Virus record (IMG/VR): IMGVR_UViG_3300021197_000374
Location: 1 to 20,352 of that record
Source: a virus
Strand: one strand, 5' to 3'
DNA length: 20,352 nucleotides
Part shown: positions 5,532-13,517 of the stretch, piece after piece
Position numbering within the stretch: the stretch's first letter is position 1
Layout: the number at the start of each line of letters is the position of its first letter
Made by a program: the position numbers and the translations under genes
Notes under the pieces: generated by a model
Told to the model about the DNA's origin: nothing
The model's database searches: none
The model's input: only the letters and a program-made list of their open reading frames with translations

Positions 5532-6929
5532 ATGGCCGAGCGTAGCAGGTGGAATATATTTCGTGGTAACACCAAAAAAGAGAATCCTAATCCAATTATA
5601 CAAAGAGCAGGTATGATGATTGAGCCTTTCAATCAAGTAGCAGGTGTACCCGATATTGTACGTGATACTGAAAGATTGAGAAAAGACAGCAACCACGATA
5701 ATGAGTTTGACCTTTACGATAGTATGTTAAAGTTAGACCCCGAATTGAACGGTGCTGTACGTGCGGTATCTCTTACGGCCAATAACTATGAAATAAATTA
5801 CTCTAATGGTAAAAACTCACAAATAAGAGAATCTATACGTGAGTTAGTAGAAGATACTCTCGACTTTGATGACATTATGATAAATGCTATGCGAAGTCTT
5901 ATGGTCTACGGTAATGACATCAACAAAATAGTAGGTAAAGAGGGTGTAGGTATCACAGACATACAAAGTTTACCGATAAAACAAATAACAATCGTTGATG
6001 AAAGAGGTGGTCTAGGTTCTTACTTCGTTGCTGATGAAGATAACCCCGTTATCGAGGCTAAGACGTATATGCTTAGAGAGGCTACTTCTTATGAACGTGC
6101 TATTCCTAGAAATGAAATACTACACATAAGGATAGATTATCGTTCTAATTGGTTTACCGATAATAAACTACGCAGAACGTATGGTGTGTGGGGCGCAAGT
6201 AGATTTACGTCACTAAAGCAACCAATACGCATGAAATATAACAGTATGAACAATCGAGTTTCTTTAGAGGACTCAATGACAAAGCAGTTTATTACAATTG
6301 ACAAATCTGCTATCGAACACATACAAGACCCTGCTGAACAGGCACAAAGACTTCAACATATTATGGATGAAGTAATTACTCTATTCGAGGGGCTGCGAGG
6401 CGACCAAATACCTGTTCTTCCTCATTACGTAGAATTACATCACGTAGATGTAGGCAACAGTTTGCCAAACAATACAGGCTTCCTCGACACAATTAACGCA
6501 GACATAGCGGCTGTACTACAAGTACCAAGAGTAGCAGCAGGTCAAGAGAAAGGTTCTACCTTTGCTGCAACATTCAACGCTAATCTTTGGGCTGTTCAAG
6601 CAATCAGCCGTATGCACAGAATCTTGAGTGAATCAGCAACAAAAATGTTTATGATGCACTTAGACTTGTTAGGTATCTCTTACCGCAAACAAGATTTGCC
6701 TACAATTAAGTTTGAGGCTATGGATAGCGAAACGCCACTAAATATAATGCAAAGAACCGTTATGGGTTACAATGCAGGACTTCTTACACTAAACCAATCT
6801 TTTGATTTGCTTAACCTACCAACCATAGGTAAAGAGGGTGATGAAAGAAAAATGACAGAAGCACCAAAGCAAGTAGGGGATTTACCAAGAGAAAACTCAC
6901 AGGATGGTGCGAGCGACCTTGTTGACTGA
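5532..6929 (+). CDS. portal protein
   Basis: The portal forms the ring at one capsid vertex through which DNA enters and leaves. The 465-aa length, position as first gene of the head operon opposite the terminase, and features such as the early segment DLYDSMLKLDPELNGAVRAV (about residues 60-80, the helix where portals bind neighbours), the later DTINADIAAVLQVP and a helix with NANLWAVQAISRMHRIL fit portal proteins of HK97/T4-like viruses. The C-terminal tail is acidic and probably flexible. The start ATG has no SD and lies 27 bases after a TATA-like box, so it may be translated from a leaderless message. Its last 26 bases overlap the next frame. Assignment rests on motif resemblance and order. 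Confidence 0.88.
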   Translation: MAERSRWNIFRGNTKKENPNPIIQRAGMMIEPFNQVAGVPDIVRDTERLRKDSNHDNEFDLYDSMLKLDPELNGAVRAVSLTANNYEINYSNGKNSQIRESIRELVEDTLDFDDIMINAMRSLMVYGNDINKIVGKEGVGITDIQSLPIKQITIVDERGGLGSYFVADEDNPVIEAKTYMLREATSYERAIPRNEILHIRIDYRSNWFTDNKLRRTYGVWGASRFTSLKQPIRMKYNSMNNRVSLEDSMTKQFITIDKSAIEHIQDPAEQAQRLQHIMDEVITLFEGLRGDQIPVLPHYVELHHVDVGNSLPNNTGFLDTINADIAAVLQVPRVAAGQEKGSTFAATFNANLWAVQAISRMHRILSESATKMFMMHLDLLGISYRKQDLPTIKFEAMDSETPLNIMQRTVMGYNAGLLTLNQSFDLLNLPTIGKEGDERKMTEAPKQVGDLPRENSQDGASDLVD

Positions 6930-7440
6930 TAGTTTAATTTTAGGGTTAATATATTTCTTTTGTGGTGTACTAGGTATTATATTAAGCAAAGTATTAATAA
7001 GACATAGGGGTGGTGGTAATAACATGGCTCAGATGAAAATGACTAATCCAAATGAGACTCTAATGCTAACTTTTGGCATGGGAGTAGTTATGGCGTGGGT
7101 TGTTATAGCAGCAACAGCATCTTACTTTAGTATCGTAGAACAAAGAGATATTTCAGATTCACAACTTACAGTAATTGGTCTGCTAGGGGGGCCTGCACTT
7201 TTGATTATAACAAGTGTCTTAGATTTATTTAAAGGTAAAGAAAGTGCTAAAATTGCAGTATTACCCGACAGACTTTCTGCTGATGTTCAAGCAACCGACG
7301 CTGAAAAGACTCACGTAAGACTACTAGAAGAGTTTAAGATGAAGCATGACTTAGAAATGGAAAAAATGCAAAAACAACACACTTTAGATATGGAAGCATA
7401 TCAAATTACTAACGGAAAAACAAAGGAGTCGAAAAAATGA
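6904..7440 (+). CDS. multi-pass membrane protein, holin-like candidate
   Basis: Three hydrophobic segments are visible in the 178-aa frame: about residues 11-32 (LILGLIYFFCGVLGIILSKV), 52-77 (TLMLTFGMGVVMAWVVIAAT) and 86-109 (VIGLLGGPALLIITSVLDLF). A charged coiled-coil tail follows from about 130, with heptad-like spacing and many Lys, Glu and Met. The start is uncertain: ATG 6904 overlaps the portal by 26 bases without a good SD; TTG codons lie at 6919 and 6922; ATG 7024 has GGTGGT seven bases upstream and would drop the first membrane segment. A small membrane protein with a charged tail could be a holin or a membrane-anchored assembly factor. It is unusual between portal and protease. Function unproven. 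Confidence 0.75.
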   Translation: MVRATLLTDSLILGLIYFFCGVLGIILSKVLIRHRGGGNNMAQMKMTNPNETLMLTFGMGVVMAWVVIAATASYFSIVEQRDISDSQLTVIGLLGGPALLIITSVLDLFKGKESAKIAVLPDRLSADVQATDAEKTHVRLLEEFKMKHDLEMEKMQKQHTLDMEAYQITNGKTKESKK

Positions 7441-7508
7441 ATAGTAGCATTTGGTGCGGCTTTTGTACTCTAGGTAATTGTTTTGAATGCCCCGAAGGTC
7501 AAGAGTAG
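7437..7508 (+). CDS. 23-aa double-CxxC microprotein
   Basis: GGAG (7425-7428) lies eight bases before an ATG at 7437 that overlaps the previous stop as ATGA, giving a 23-residue peptide. It contains WCGFC (Cys7, Cys10) and NCFEC (Cys15, Cys18): Cys-x2-Cys, x4, Cys-x2-Cys. That is enough to coordinate one zinc ion, or to form disulfides. The strong SD, coupling and dense Cys spacing make chance unlikely despite the tiny size. The next protein in the operon also begins with a Cys-rich tip (CGCGC), so the two could be related in function, for instance metal-dependent assembly. No homologue is known to me. Confidence 0.65.
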   Translation: MNSSIWCGFCTLGNCFECPEGQE

Positions 7509-7509
7509 G

Positions 7510-7517
7510 TTAATAAG
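7510..7517 (+). promoter_or_regulatory. possible internal TATA box before the protease gene
   Basis: TTAATAAG is centred about 27 bases before the protease ATG at 7541, which has no recognisable SD. This repeats the TATA-plus-leaderless arrangement of the two operon heads and could give extra transcription of the capsid genes. Confidence 0.3.
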
Positions 7518-7540
7518 ACATTCCTTAACTGAAACATATC

Positions 7541-9331
7541 ATGTCGTGTGGATGCGGTTGTAGTGGCGAAGTAGTAGCATACGAAGAATGGGATGAAGAA
7601 GATGTTACGGCTGCCGAGTATCAAGGGCGTAGCGTTACGCTCAATAAGCCTTTTCGTACAAAAGGCGGTGCTAAAAAGTTCGCAGTTTATACTAAAAATG
7701 GTAGCGGTAATGTAGTCATAGTAAGATTTGGCGACCCTAACATGGAAATCAAAAGAGATGACCCCGCTAGAAGAAAAGCGTTTAGGTCTAGGCATAATTG
7801 TCAAAGCCCCGGCCCCAAATGGAAGGCTCGTTATTGGTCTTGTAGACAATGGCGTGGTGGTAAAAAGGTTGAAGCAGAAGATGGTAGCCCATGCGGTTGC
7901 GGTTGTAATGATGAAAATGCAGAAGCAAAAGACGCAGACGACCCATGCACAGAAGGCTACGAACAATACGGTATGAAAATGAAAAATGGCCGTAAAGTAC
8001 CTAACTGTATTCCTATTAAAAGTAAGGCTGATGAAGTCGAAGCAGCAGAACCAACACCTAACGATACAGAATCACACGATGAATATATGACACGATGCCA
8101 AGAAGCAGGATATACAAAAGAAGAATGTATGAAAGCACATGAAGGACATGAGTTTGAAGTCGAAGGTTACTATGATGACGATAAGAAAAAAGCGGCAGAA
8201 TGTGGCTACGGTGAAAAAATGATAGATGGTGAATGTCGCAAGGTAGCAGTTACTTTAGAGTTAAAACTAGAAGAGATAGAAGCAAAACTTATCGCAGAAA
8301 CAGGAAAAACTGTCTATGAAATAAGAGGCATAGCATTCCACGAAGGTATGAATAAAAACAATTGGTCTTTGACCGAAGAAGGTGCTAGAAGTGTTGCACA
8401 ACAAATGAAAGATTCAGACTTAACACTATATCATCCGGCAGCAAATGAAAATGGCGCAGGATTTACAAGAAACGAAGAAGGAATAGAAGAATCTAACGTC
8501 GGTAGGATAGTTGGCGCTTCTTTCTTCAAAACAGATAATGGCTACGAAGTAAGATATGTAGCACACGTTACTCAAACAGAATTATTCCCAAGTTTAGCAT
8601 CCGGTCTATGGAAAGAAGATGGGTACGGCGTAAGTATTGGTGGTTCGGGTATTCCTGTATCAGCAGACGAAAACGGACTTGTATTCGGTGAAGATTTCAC
8701 TTTCGACCACTTAGCGTTGGTAGTGAAACCCGCTTATGAGCGAGCAAATGTAGAATCTATTGAAAAAATAGTAATCGAAGAAGAAATGATAGCAAGTGAG
8801 CCAACCTTTATAGGTCATTCAATTGCTGACGTTAATCAACCAACGGTGAAAAGTATGACCGAAGAAGAAAACATAGAAACAAATTATGAAGCACAAATCG
8901 AGGCTATGCAGGCTGAGTTAGTTTTGGCTAACAGCCGTGTCGCTGAGTTCGAGGCTCAAGTGGCCGCAAAAGCAGAAGAAGAAAGAATGACTTTAGTTAC
9001 TAAAGCATCTGAGTTGGGAATGTCCGGCCACGATGAACTTTCTACTCCTACACTAGAAACACTTATCGCATCTTGGGAAGAAGCGCACCCTGCGCCAACT
9101 CCTGTTGAGATGACACCTATTGCATCTGAGACAAAACCTGTCGAAGCAGTAGAAGCATCAGAAGCGCCACAAGTAGCAAACTACTTGAATGGAAGAATGG
9201 TCGCAAACGATGAAGCAGTTTACGCAAAGGCATTTAACCTTTGGGCAAACACATGGAACAAAACACTCGCAGGGGCAGAAAGAACAAGAATGTCTGCACC
9301 TTCGTACAATGACATCAAGGAGATGAGATAA
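7541..9331 (+). CDS. composite prohead protease with Cys-rich N-terminus and scaffold-like tail
   Basis: Modules in order: a Cys tip CGCGC (3-7); a conserved domain at about 27-105 with GDPNMEIKRDDP and HNC...PGPKWKARYWSC, seen in other marine viruses; a second CGCGC (118-122); Cys-rich motifs CTEGYEQYGMKMKNGRKVPN (about 136-155) and CQEAGYTKEECMKAHEGH (about 185-202); then a capsid-maturation protease at about 255-410. Probable catalytic residues are His298 (LYHPAAN) and Ser365 (YGVSIGGSG), followed by FDHLALVVKPAY (390 onwards), typical of HK97-type (S78/U35) proteases. Residues about 447-490 form an Ala/Glu-rich coiled coil, as in scaffold domains. It probably scaffolds the shell, then cleaves itself and the coat. 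At 596 aa it is far longer than a stand-alone protease. No SD precedes the ATG. Confidence 0.87.
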   Translation: MSCGCGCSGEVVAYEEWDEEDVTAAEYQGRSVTLNKPFRTKGGAKKFAVYTKNGSGNVVIVRFGDPNMEIKRDDPARRKAFRSRHNCQSPGPKWKARYWSCRQWRGGKKVEAEDGSPCGCGCNDENAEAKDADDPCTEGYEQYGMKMKNGRKVPNCIPIKSKADEVEAAEPTPNDTESHDEYMTRCQEAGYTKEECMKAHEGHEFEVEGYYDDDKKKAAECGYGEKMIDGECRKVAVTLELKLEEIEAKLIAETGKTVYEIRGIAFHEGMNKNNWSLTEEGARSVAQQMKDSDLTLYHPAANENGAGFTRNEEGIEESNVGRIVGASFFKTDNGYEVRYVAHVTQTELFPSLASGLWKEDGYGVSIGGSGIPVSADENGLVFGEDFTFDHLALVVKPAYERANVESIEKIVIEEEMIASEPTFIGHSIADVNQPTVKSMTEEENIETNYEAQIEAMQAELVLANSRVAEFEAQVAAKAEEERMTLVTKASELGMSGHDELSTPTLETLIASWEEAHPAPTPVEMTPIASETKPVEAVEASEAPQVANYLNGRMVANDEAVYAKAFNLWANTWNKTLAGAERTRMSAPSYNDIKEMR

Positions 9332-9332
9332 A

Positions 9333-9743
9333 ATGGTAGCATATTCAGGAAACGACCCCGTACACGTAGTTGACATACAAGAAACATTCGCAAGCAAAGG
9401 ACTAGTAGTTAAATATCACGCAAGTGGTATTCTAATGACTGCATCAGTAGACGATACACCAATCGGCTACACAATGGCAGAATCAAGTAGAGATGCAGAT
9501 TCAGCATTGGAAGCAGCAGGAACAGGAACAGTATCAATCCTTCCTCTTGACGGTATTTGCTATCTTAAAGCAGGTGCAGCAATTGCTTCACCTAAGTTTG
9601 GACTACCAATATACTTAACACAAACAGCAGGAACAAACGGTACTGTTGATGATGATTCCTCTAACTCGGCAACCCTAGTAGGTTACTACTTTGGTGGTGA
9701 AGGCGCTATTGCAGCAGGAGATTACATTCCTGTATCTTGTTAG
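9333..9743 (+). CDS. capsid decoration (cement) protein candidate
   Basis: This 136-aa protein starts one base after the protease stop, with AAGGAG (9317-9322) ten bases upstream. It is Gly-, Ala-, Thr- and Ser-rich and almost all beta-strand in pattern, with regularly spaced turns such as GILMTAS, VSILPLDGICYLKAGAAI and YYFGGEGAIAAGDYIPVSC. This matches the style of DUF2190-like capsid cement proteins, which bind the outer shell and stabilise it, and its place between protease and major capsid protein is the usual one. Two Cys are present, one being the last residue. No membrane segment or signal is seen. Family assignment is by composition and order rather than a unique motif. Confidence 0.7.
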   Translation: MVAYSGNDPVHVVDIQETFASKGLVVKYHASGILMTASVDDTPIGYTMAESSRDADSALEAAGTGTVSILPLDGICYLKAGAAIASPKFGLPIYLTQTAGTNGTVDDDSSNSATLVGYYFGGEGAIAAGDYIPVSC

Positions 9744-9774
9744 ATATAGAAGTAAATTATAGGAGATGAATGAT

Positions 9775-10686
9775 ATGAACAATACATTAGAAGAAATATT
9801 AAACCCAACAGCAGCAGTCGGCCCCTTTTCAGTTGGAGACGCAGTCTTAGAGCAAACTCTAAGAGACTTTATCCAACTACAATCTAACACAATCGCTATC
9901 GCAACCGATTTAGTCGGTGTTCGTAGCGTACCTTGGTTAGAGTTTAAGTGGTACACAGGAGTAGTAGGTACATTTAGTTATCCATTAGATGACGTTGCAC
10001 TAACTGACCCAACCAACCTAGGAACAGCAAACTACACAACCAAACTCGAAAAGGGTCAAGGTCGTGTTACTTTCCTAGACGCAGTAAGACTACGTGGTGA
10101 ATCTTTCGAGAACATCGACCGTCAACAACTTGCTATCGTAAGAGCAAGGGCTGACACAATCGACAACCACATCTTAGCGAAACTTTACGGTGGTGCAGGT
10201 GCAACAGCAGTTGCGGCAACACAAGTATTCGGACACGCAAGTGCAGACGAAGAAGGCGACATACTAAACTGTATGGACAACATCTTCGCAGAAGGTAGAG
10301 TAAGCGGTAACGAGCCACTTGCACTAGTATTACCTGCTGACGTAAGAAGTGCTATCCTAAACACAACTCTATACGGAAACGTAGTAGAATCACTAGGCGA
10401 CCACTTGGCTAGAATCGCATCTATGTCTATCTCTTACACAAGAGATTACGGAAGCGGCAACGCAATCGGAAACGATGCACTAATGCTAATTCCGGGCGCA
10501 GATACAGCCGAGTTCTTCACATACAACGGTGAAGGTTTCACAGAAACAGAATTAACAAGATTGCCGGGCGTAGGTTACGATTGGCTTCTTACTTCTTACA
10601 TGGGTAGCGTTATCCACGAACACCAAGATGGCGCATCTTCCGGTACTAACAGAAGGATTCTAAAGTTGACCGGAGTCCGTGCTTAA
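9775..10686 (+). CDS. major capsid protein (HK97-fold candidate)
   Basis: The 303-aa protein follows the decoration protein and fits the shell subunit of tailed viruses. It has an N-terminal helical arm, the segment VPWLEFKWYTGVVGTFSYPL, then FLDAVRLRGESFENIDRQQL and a long helix (QLAIVRARADTIDNHILAKL) like the HK97 spine helix. ALVLPADVRSAILN precedes the A-domain-like part, and VIHEHQDG comes near the end. The first ATG at 9766 directly touches AGGAG (9761-9765); the ATG at 9775 lies nine bases after it, so I place the start there. Codons look regular and tuned (many ACA, GCA, GGT), as expected for a highly expressed gene. I infer HK97 fold from order and pattern; no fold prediction was possible. 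Confidence 0.82.
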   Translation: MNNTLEEILNPTAAVGPFSVGDAVLEQTLRDFIQLQSNTIAIATDLVGVRSVPWLEFKWYTGVVGTFSYPLDDVALTDPTNLGTANYTTKLEKGQGRVTFLDAVRLRGESFENIDRQQLAIVRARADTIDNHILAKLYGGAGATAVAATQVFGHASADEEGDILNCMDNIFAEGRVSGNEPLALVLPADVRSAILNTTLYGNVVESLGDHLARIASMSISYTRDYGSGNAIGNDALMLIPGADTAEFFTYNGEGFTETELTRLPGVGYDWLLTSYMGSVIHEHQDGASSGTNRRILKLTGVRA

Positions 10687-10703
10687 ATACGGGCGGTGGT
10701 TAA

Positions 10704-11099
10704 TTGCCTAAAGAAACTAAAAAGACTTCTACTAAGAAGGCTACAAAGCCAAAGGCGGCTGCAAAGAAAAAGCAGCCGTCTAAGGCTAACCTTGCTACCC
10801 AACTAAAGGATGCAGGTATATTGTTGCCCGAATCAGCAGATGTAAAAGAAATGGAACACCGTTTGAAACATTGGAAAGCCGGAAAGGGTTACTTGGTGAG
10901 AGTTCACCGTAACGCAGGCTCAAGATATGTAGGACATCCTCTAGCATTACTAGATTCACCTAGAAAGGCATTGTATTGGCTTCCACCAAGCGACATGACT
11001 GATAGGATAATTGCTACACAAAGAGTAGTAATACTTGGTCGGTCGGAGAAACCTTCATCAAACACCGTATTCATAGACGTACCATTGGACTATGAGTAG
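10704..11099 (+). CDS. Lys/Ala-rich small head protein, TTG start
   Basis: The start is a TTG at 10704 with GGTGG just upstream; stops block any earlier start, and the next in-frame ATG lies deep inside. The first 30 residues of the 131-aa product are a Lys-, Ala- and Thr-rich tail like a histone H1 tail, probably binding DNA or acidic surfaces. Residues about 28-55 (ANLATQLKDAGILLPESADV) resemble a SAP-like helix pair, and the C-terminal part is beta-rich (YLVRVHRNAGSRYVGHPLAL, VVILGRS). Sitting right after the major capsid protein it could be a head-completion or DNA-anchoring protein. Function is inferred only from position and composition. Confidence 0.72.
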   Translation: MPKETKKTSTKKATKPKAAAKKKQPSKANLATQLKDAGILLPESADVKEMEHRLKHWKAGKGYLVRVHRNAGSRYVGHPLALLDSPRKALYWLPPSDMTDRIIATQRVVILGRSEKPSSNTVFIDVPLDYE

Positions 11100-11109
11100 A
11101 GGTGTATGA

Positions 11110-11595
11110 ATGTCATTTGATGTAGGAGAATTAGTAGTAGACGAAGAAGCAACCGTACTCGACACTAATATATCTGCAAGACAAATAAGAGACTTACTTA
11201 ACAGACCAAGAGGTTTGAACGGGGCTACTATTGTCGAGTATCTTAACATACGTATTCCCGAAGTACAAAAGAAAGTACGTAGAGCAAATTATGTAGGGGT
11301 TAACTCTACAAATGCACCACTTACTGCACACATAGAAGGTGCAATTAAGTTTATGGTATGTGTTGATTGCTTAAGAGTACTCATAGATACCATACCTTCT
11401 GTTGTTCCCGAAAAAGAACAGGGTACAGCAGATATTCGTTATAATCAACAGTTAGCCTCATTCGAGAGGCAAGCGAAGTCGCTATTAAGTGCAATAGAAG
11501 AGAAGGGCGGCACAGCATTTTATACAAAGGCCACAGCCGCAAAAACAAGCGGTACAAAAAGTGGCGAGTTGTCCGGTTCTCTCTCTTCGCAATAG
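11110..11595 (+). CDS. putative head-tail connector protein
   Basis: The ATG at 11110 has AGAGGTG (11098-11104) five bases upstream. The 161-aa product is largely helical: ISARQIRDLLNRPRGL, IVEYLNIRIPEVQKKVRRA and a hydrophobic helix IEGAIKFMVCVDCLRVLIDT. It ends in a Ser/Gly/Thr-rich, probably disordered tail. Helical proteins of this size just after the capsid gene are often adaptor or head-completion proteins that dock on the portal, so I suggest that role. No diagnostic motif is seen. It is 12 bases from the following fibre gene, and no tail tube or tape-measure gene follows, which is unusual for a myo- or siphovirus layout. Confidence 0.65.
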   Translation: MSFDVGELVVDEEATVLDTNISARQIRDLLNRPRGLNGATIVEYLNIRIPEVQKKVRRANYVGVNSTNAPLTAHIEGAIKFMVCVDCLRVLIDTIPSVVPEKEQGTADIRYNQQLASFERQAKSLLSAIEEKGGTAFYTKATAAKTSGTKSGELSGSLSSQ

Positions 11596-11606
11596 AGGTG
11601 AGATAA

Positions 11607-13469
11607 ATGGCAACAATAACATGGGATGGAAGCGAGTCCGGTGGTGTTTTTACAGACGATGCCAATTGGGTAGGTGGCACAGCACCCGCAAATGGAGACA
11701 GTATTGTTTTTGATGGTACATCTAATGGTGCTAATGGTAACGACTGTACAATAAGTGCATTAACTATTAGTAGTTCACAACAATACCACGATATAACAAT
11801 AGCATCTACCTACACAGGTATTATATCATTTAGTAATACTTTAGATGTTAGATTAGATGGGGCTTTGTTAGTACATAAAGAAAATACATTTAGGGGTGCA
11901 GGCACAACTACATTTACATTCTTAGGTGCGCCATCCGTAGATACTTATGACGGCGCAGGTGCAACCTACACTAAAGCATTGGTTAATTTTACGACAGATA
12001 CAAGCGTTTGGAATGCCGGAAGAGATACTTTTACCTTTAATTTTGGTTCACAAACTTTTTCTATGGTAGATGGTGTATACCCTAATATTACTTACACAGG
12101 AGAAATGAAAGCCAAAAAAATATATTCAGATGCGTCAAGAACAGACTTCAATAATTATGGTTCTGTTGATATGTTAAACTTTAATGGTGATGATGTTACT
12201 TCTACTAACTATGATATATACGATTATACCAAAGAGTTTTTGTTTGAAGGTACTTTGACGGCTATCGGAGAATACTTTAGGTTCGGACATACTACCGCTA
12301 GATTTAAGACGCTTAAAACGTCATCTTATGGCGCACTTAATTTCCCTGTTACGGGTTCTACAAACTTTGGAGATACTACAACAAAAAACTTTTACGCTCA
12401 ATATCATAAGTTAGTGATTGAAACAAACGACGTTATAGACAACTATTGGAAAATCCCTGCGGGGCTTACAATAGAATGTAATGAGTTAATAATAAAAGAT
12501 GGTGGTAGGATTTATGGAGAAGTAGGAACAGATGTCAAAGCCGCTACTATCAAATGTGTAAAAAGACCTACTATTAGGGGTGATTGGAACTTTAGACAAA
12601 TAGCAGATGGTGTTTATGAAACCATAGGTGCTATTAGTAATACGCCTGTTTATCACGGAGGTACGGGTAGACAAACTTTGACAAAAAACGCATTACTTTA
12701 CGGTAATGGTATGGATTCAATAAATATGTTAGGTATCGGCCAAGCAAATAAATATCTCAAGGTAAATCCTAATGCAGATGGTTATGTGTGGGCTGATGCA
12801 AGCGGTGGTGGTGGTTCTGCAAACGATTCCACTATAACATTAACTGCCGGAACAGGTTTGTCTAATGGTGGTGATTTTACTACTAATCAAAGTAGTGATG
12901 AGACAATAACATTTAACGTAAGTGGTCTTACTGTAAGCGAATTAGCGGCAGATAGTTTACAAACAAGTGGAGAAACCTTTGCTGATAACGATACTTCATT
13001 AATGACAAGTGCGGCTATTGAAGATAAAATTGCTACCCAAGTGGCTACTATTTTAGCGGCTAACATATCCCCCTTACCATACGAAAGAAGAAGTCTAGGT
13101 ACCGGCACCGGAAAAATAGGGGTTGCAGGTAATGATTCTTCGGCAGTAGCATTTGGTTATCCCATGCCGTTAGCAGGTAAAGTAAAAAGAGTTTCATTTC
13201 TTTTTCAAGGTGGAGATATAACCGATAGCAACAATAATGTTTTTAGAGTTATTAAAAATACTGATACTAGCGGTAACTTTGTTGTAGTTAATGTAGCCTC
13301 AGATGCCCTTGTTAATAAGGGTGGTAATGGTGAATATCATTTTACATTTAGTGTTGACTTGGGTGTAAATGCTTTGGCTTTTAGTGCCGGTGATTTGTTA
13401 TGGATTACTAGACATAGTGGTAGTACTGATTTAAACCATTGTCAAGCGGTTCTATGGATAGGTATATGA
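11607..13469 (+). CDS. tail-fibre or receptor-binding protein, 620 aa
   Basis: GAGGTGAGATAA places an excellent SD just before the ATG at 11607. The first 300 residues are beta-rich, with Gly-, Asn- and Thr-rich strands (TITWDGSESGGVFTDDANW), suggesting a beta-helix. Near 347-360 the motif YHGGTGRQTLTKNALLYGNG and the later LKVNPNADGYVWAD are fibre signatures shared by many phages. A flexible SGGGGSAND linker follows, then AGTGLSNGGDF and a helical segment, and finally a compact C-terminal beta domain ending LWIGI. It shares the AGTGLS-type motif with the giant fibre downstream, so both probably belong to one host-recognition apparatus. Its receptor is unknown. Confidence 0.82.
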   Translation: MATITWDGSESGGVFTDDANWVGGTAPANGDSIVFDGTSNGANGNDCTISALTISSSQQYHDITIASTYTGIISFSNTLDVRLDGALLVHKENTFRGAGTTTFTFLGAPSVDTYDGAGATYTKALVNFTTDTSVWNAGRDTFTFNFGSQTFSMVDGVYPNITYTGEMKAKKIYSDASRTDFNNYGSVDMLNFNGDDVTSTNYDIYDYTKEFLFEGTLTAIGEYFRFGHTTARFKTLKTSSYGALNFPVTGSTNFGDTTTKNFYAQYHKLVIETNDVIDNYWKIPAGLTIECNELIIKDGGRIYGEVGTDVKAATIKCVKRPTIRGDWNFRQIADGVYETIGAISNTPVYHGGTGRQTLTKNALLYGNGMDSINMLGIGQANKYLKVNPNADGYVWADASGGGGSANDSTITLTAGTGLSNGGDFTTNQSSDETITFNVSGLTVSELAADSLQTSGETFADNDTSLMTSAAIEDKIATQVATILAANISPLPYERRSLGTGTGKIGVAGNDSSAVAFGYPMPLAGKVKRVSFLFQGGDITDSNNNVFRVIKNTDTSGNFVVVNVASDALVNKGGNGEYHFTFSVDLGVNALAFSAGDLLWITRHSGSTDLNHCQAVLWIGI

Positions 13470-13517
13470 AATGTTAATAGGACACACGGTATTGAATAAA
13501 AACAGGGGGCGTGTAGC

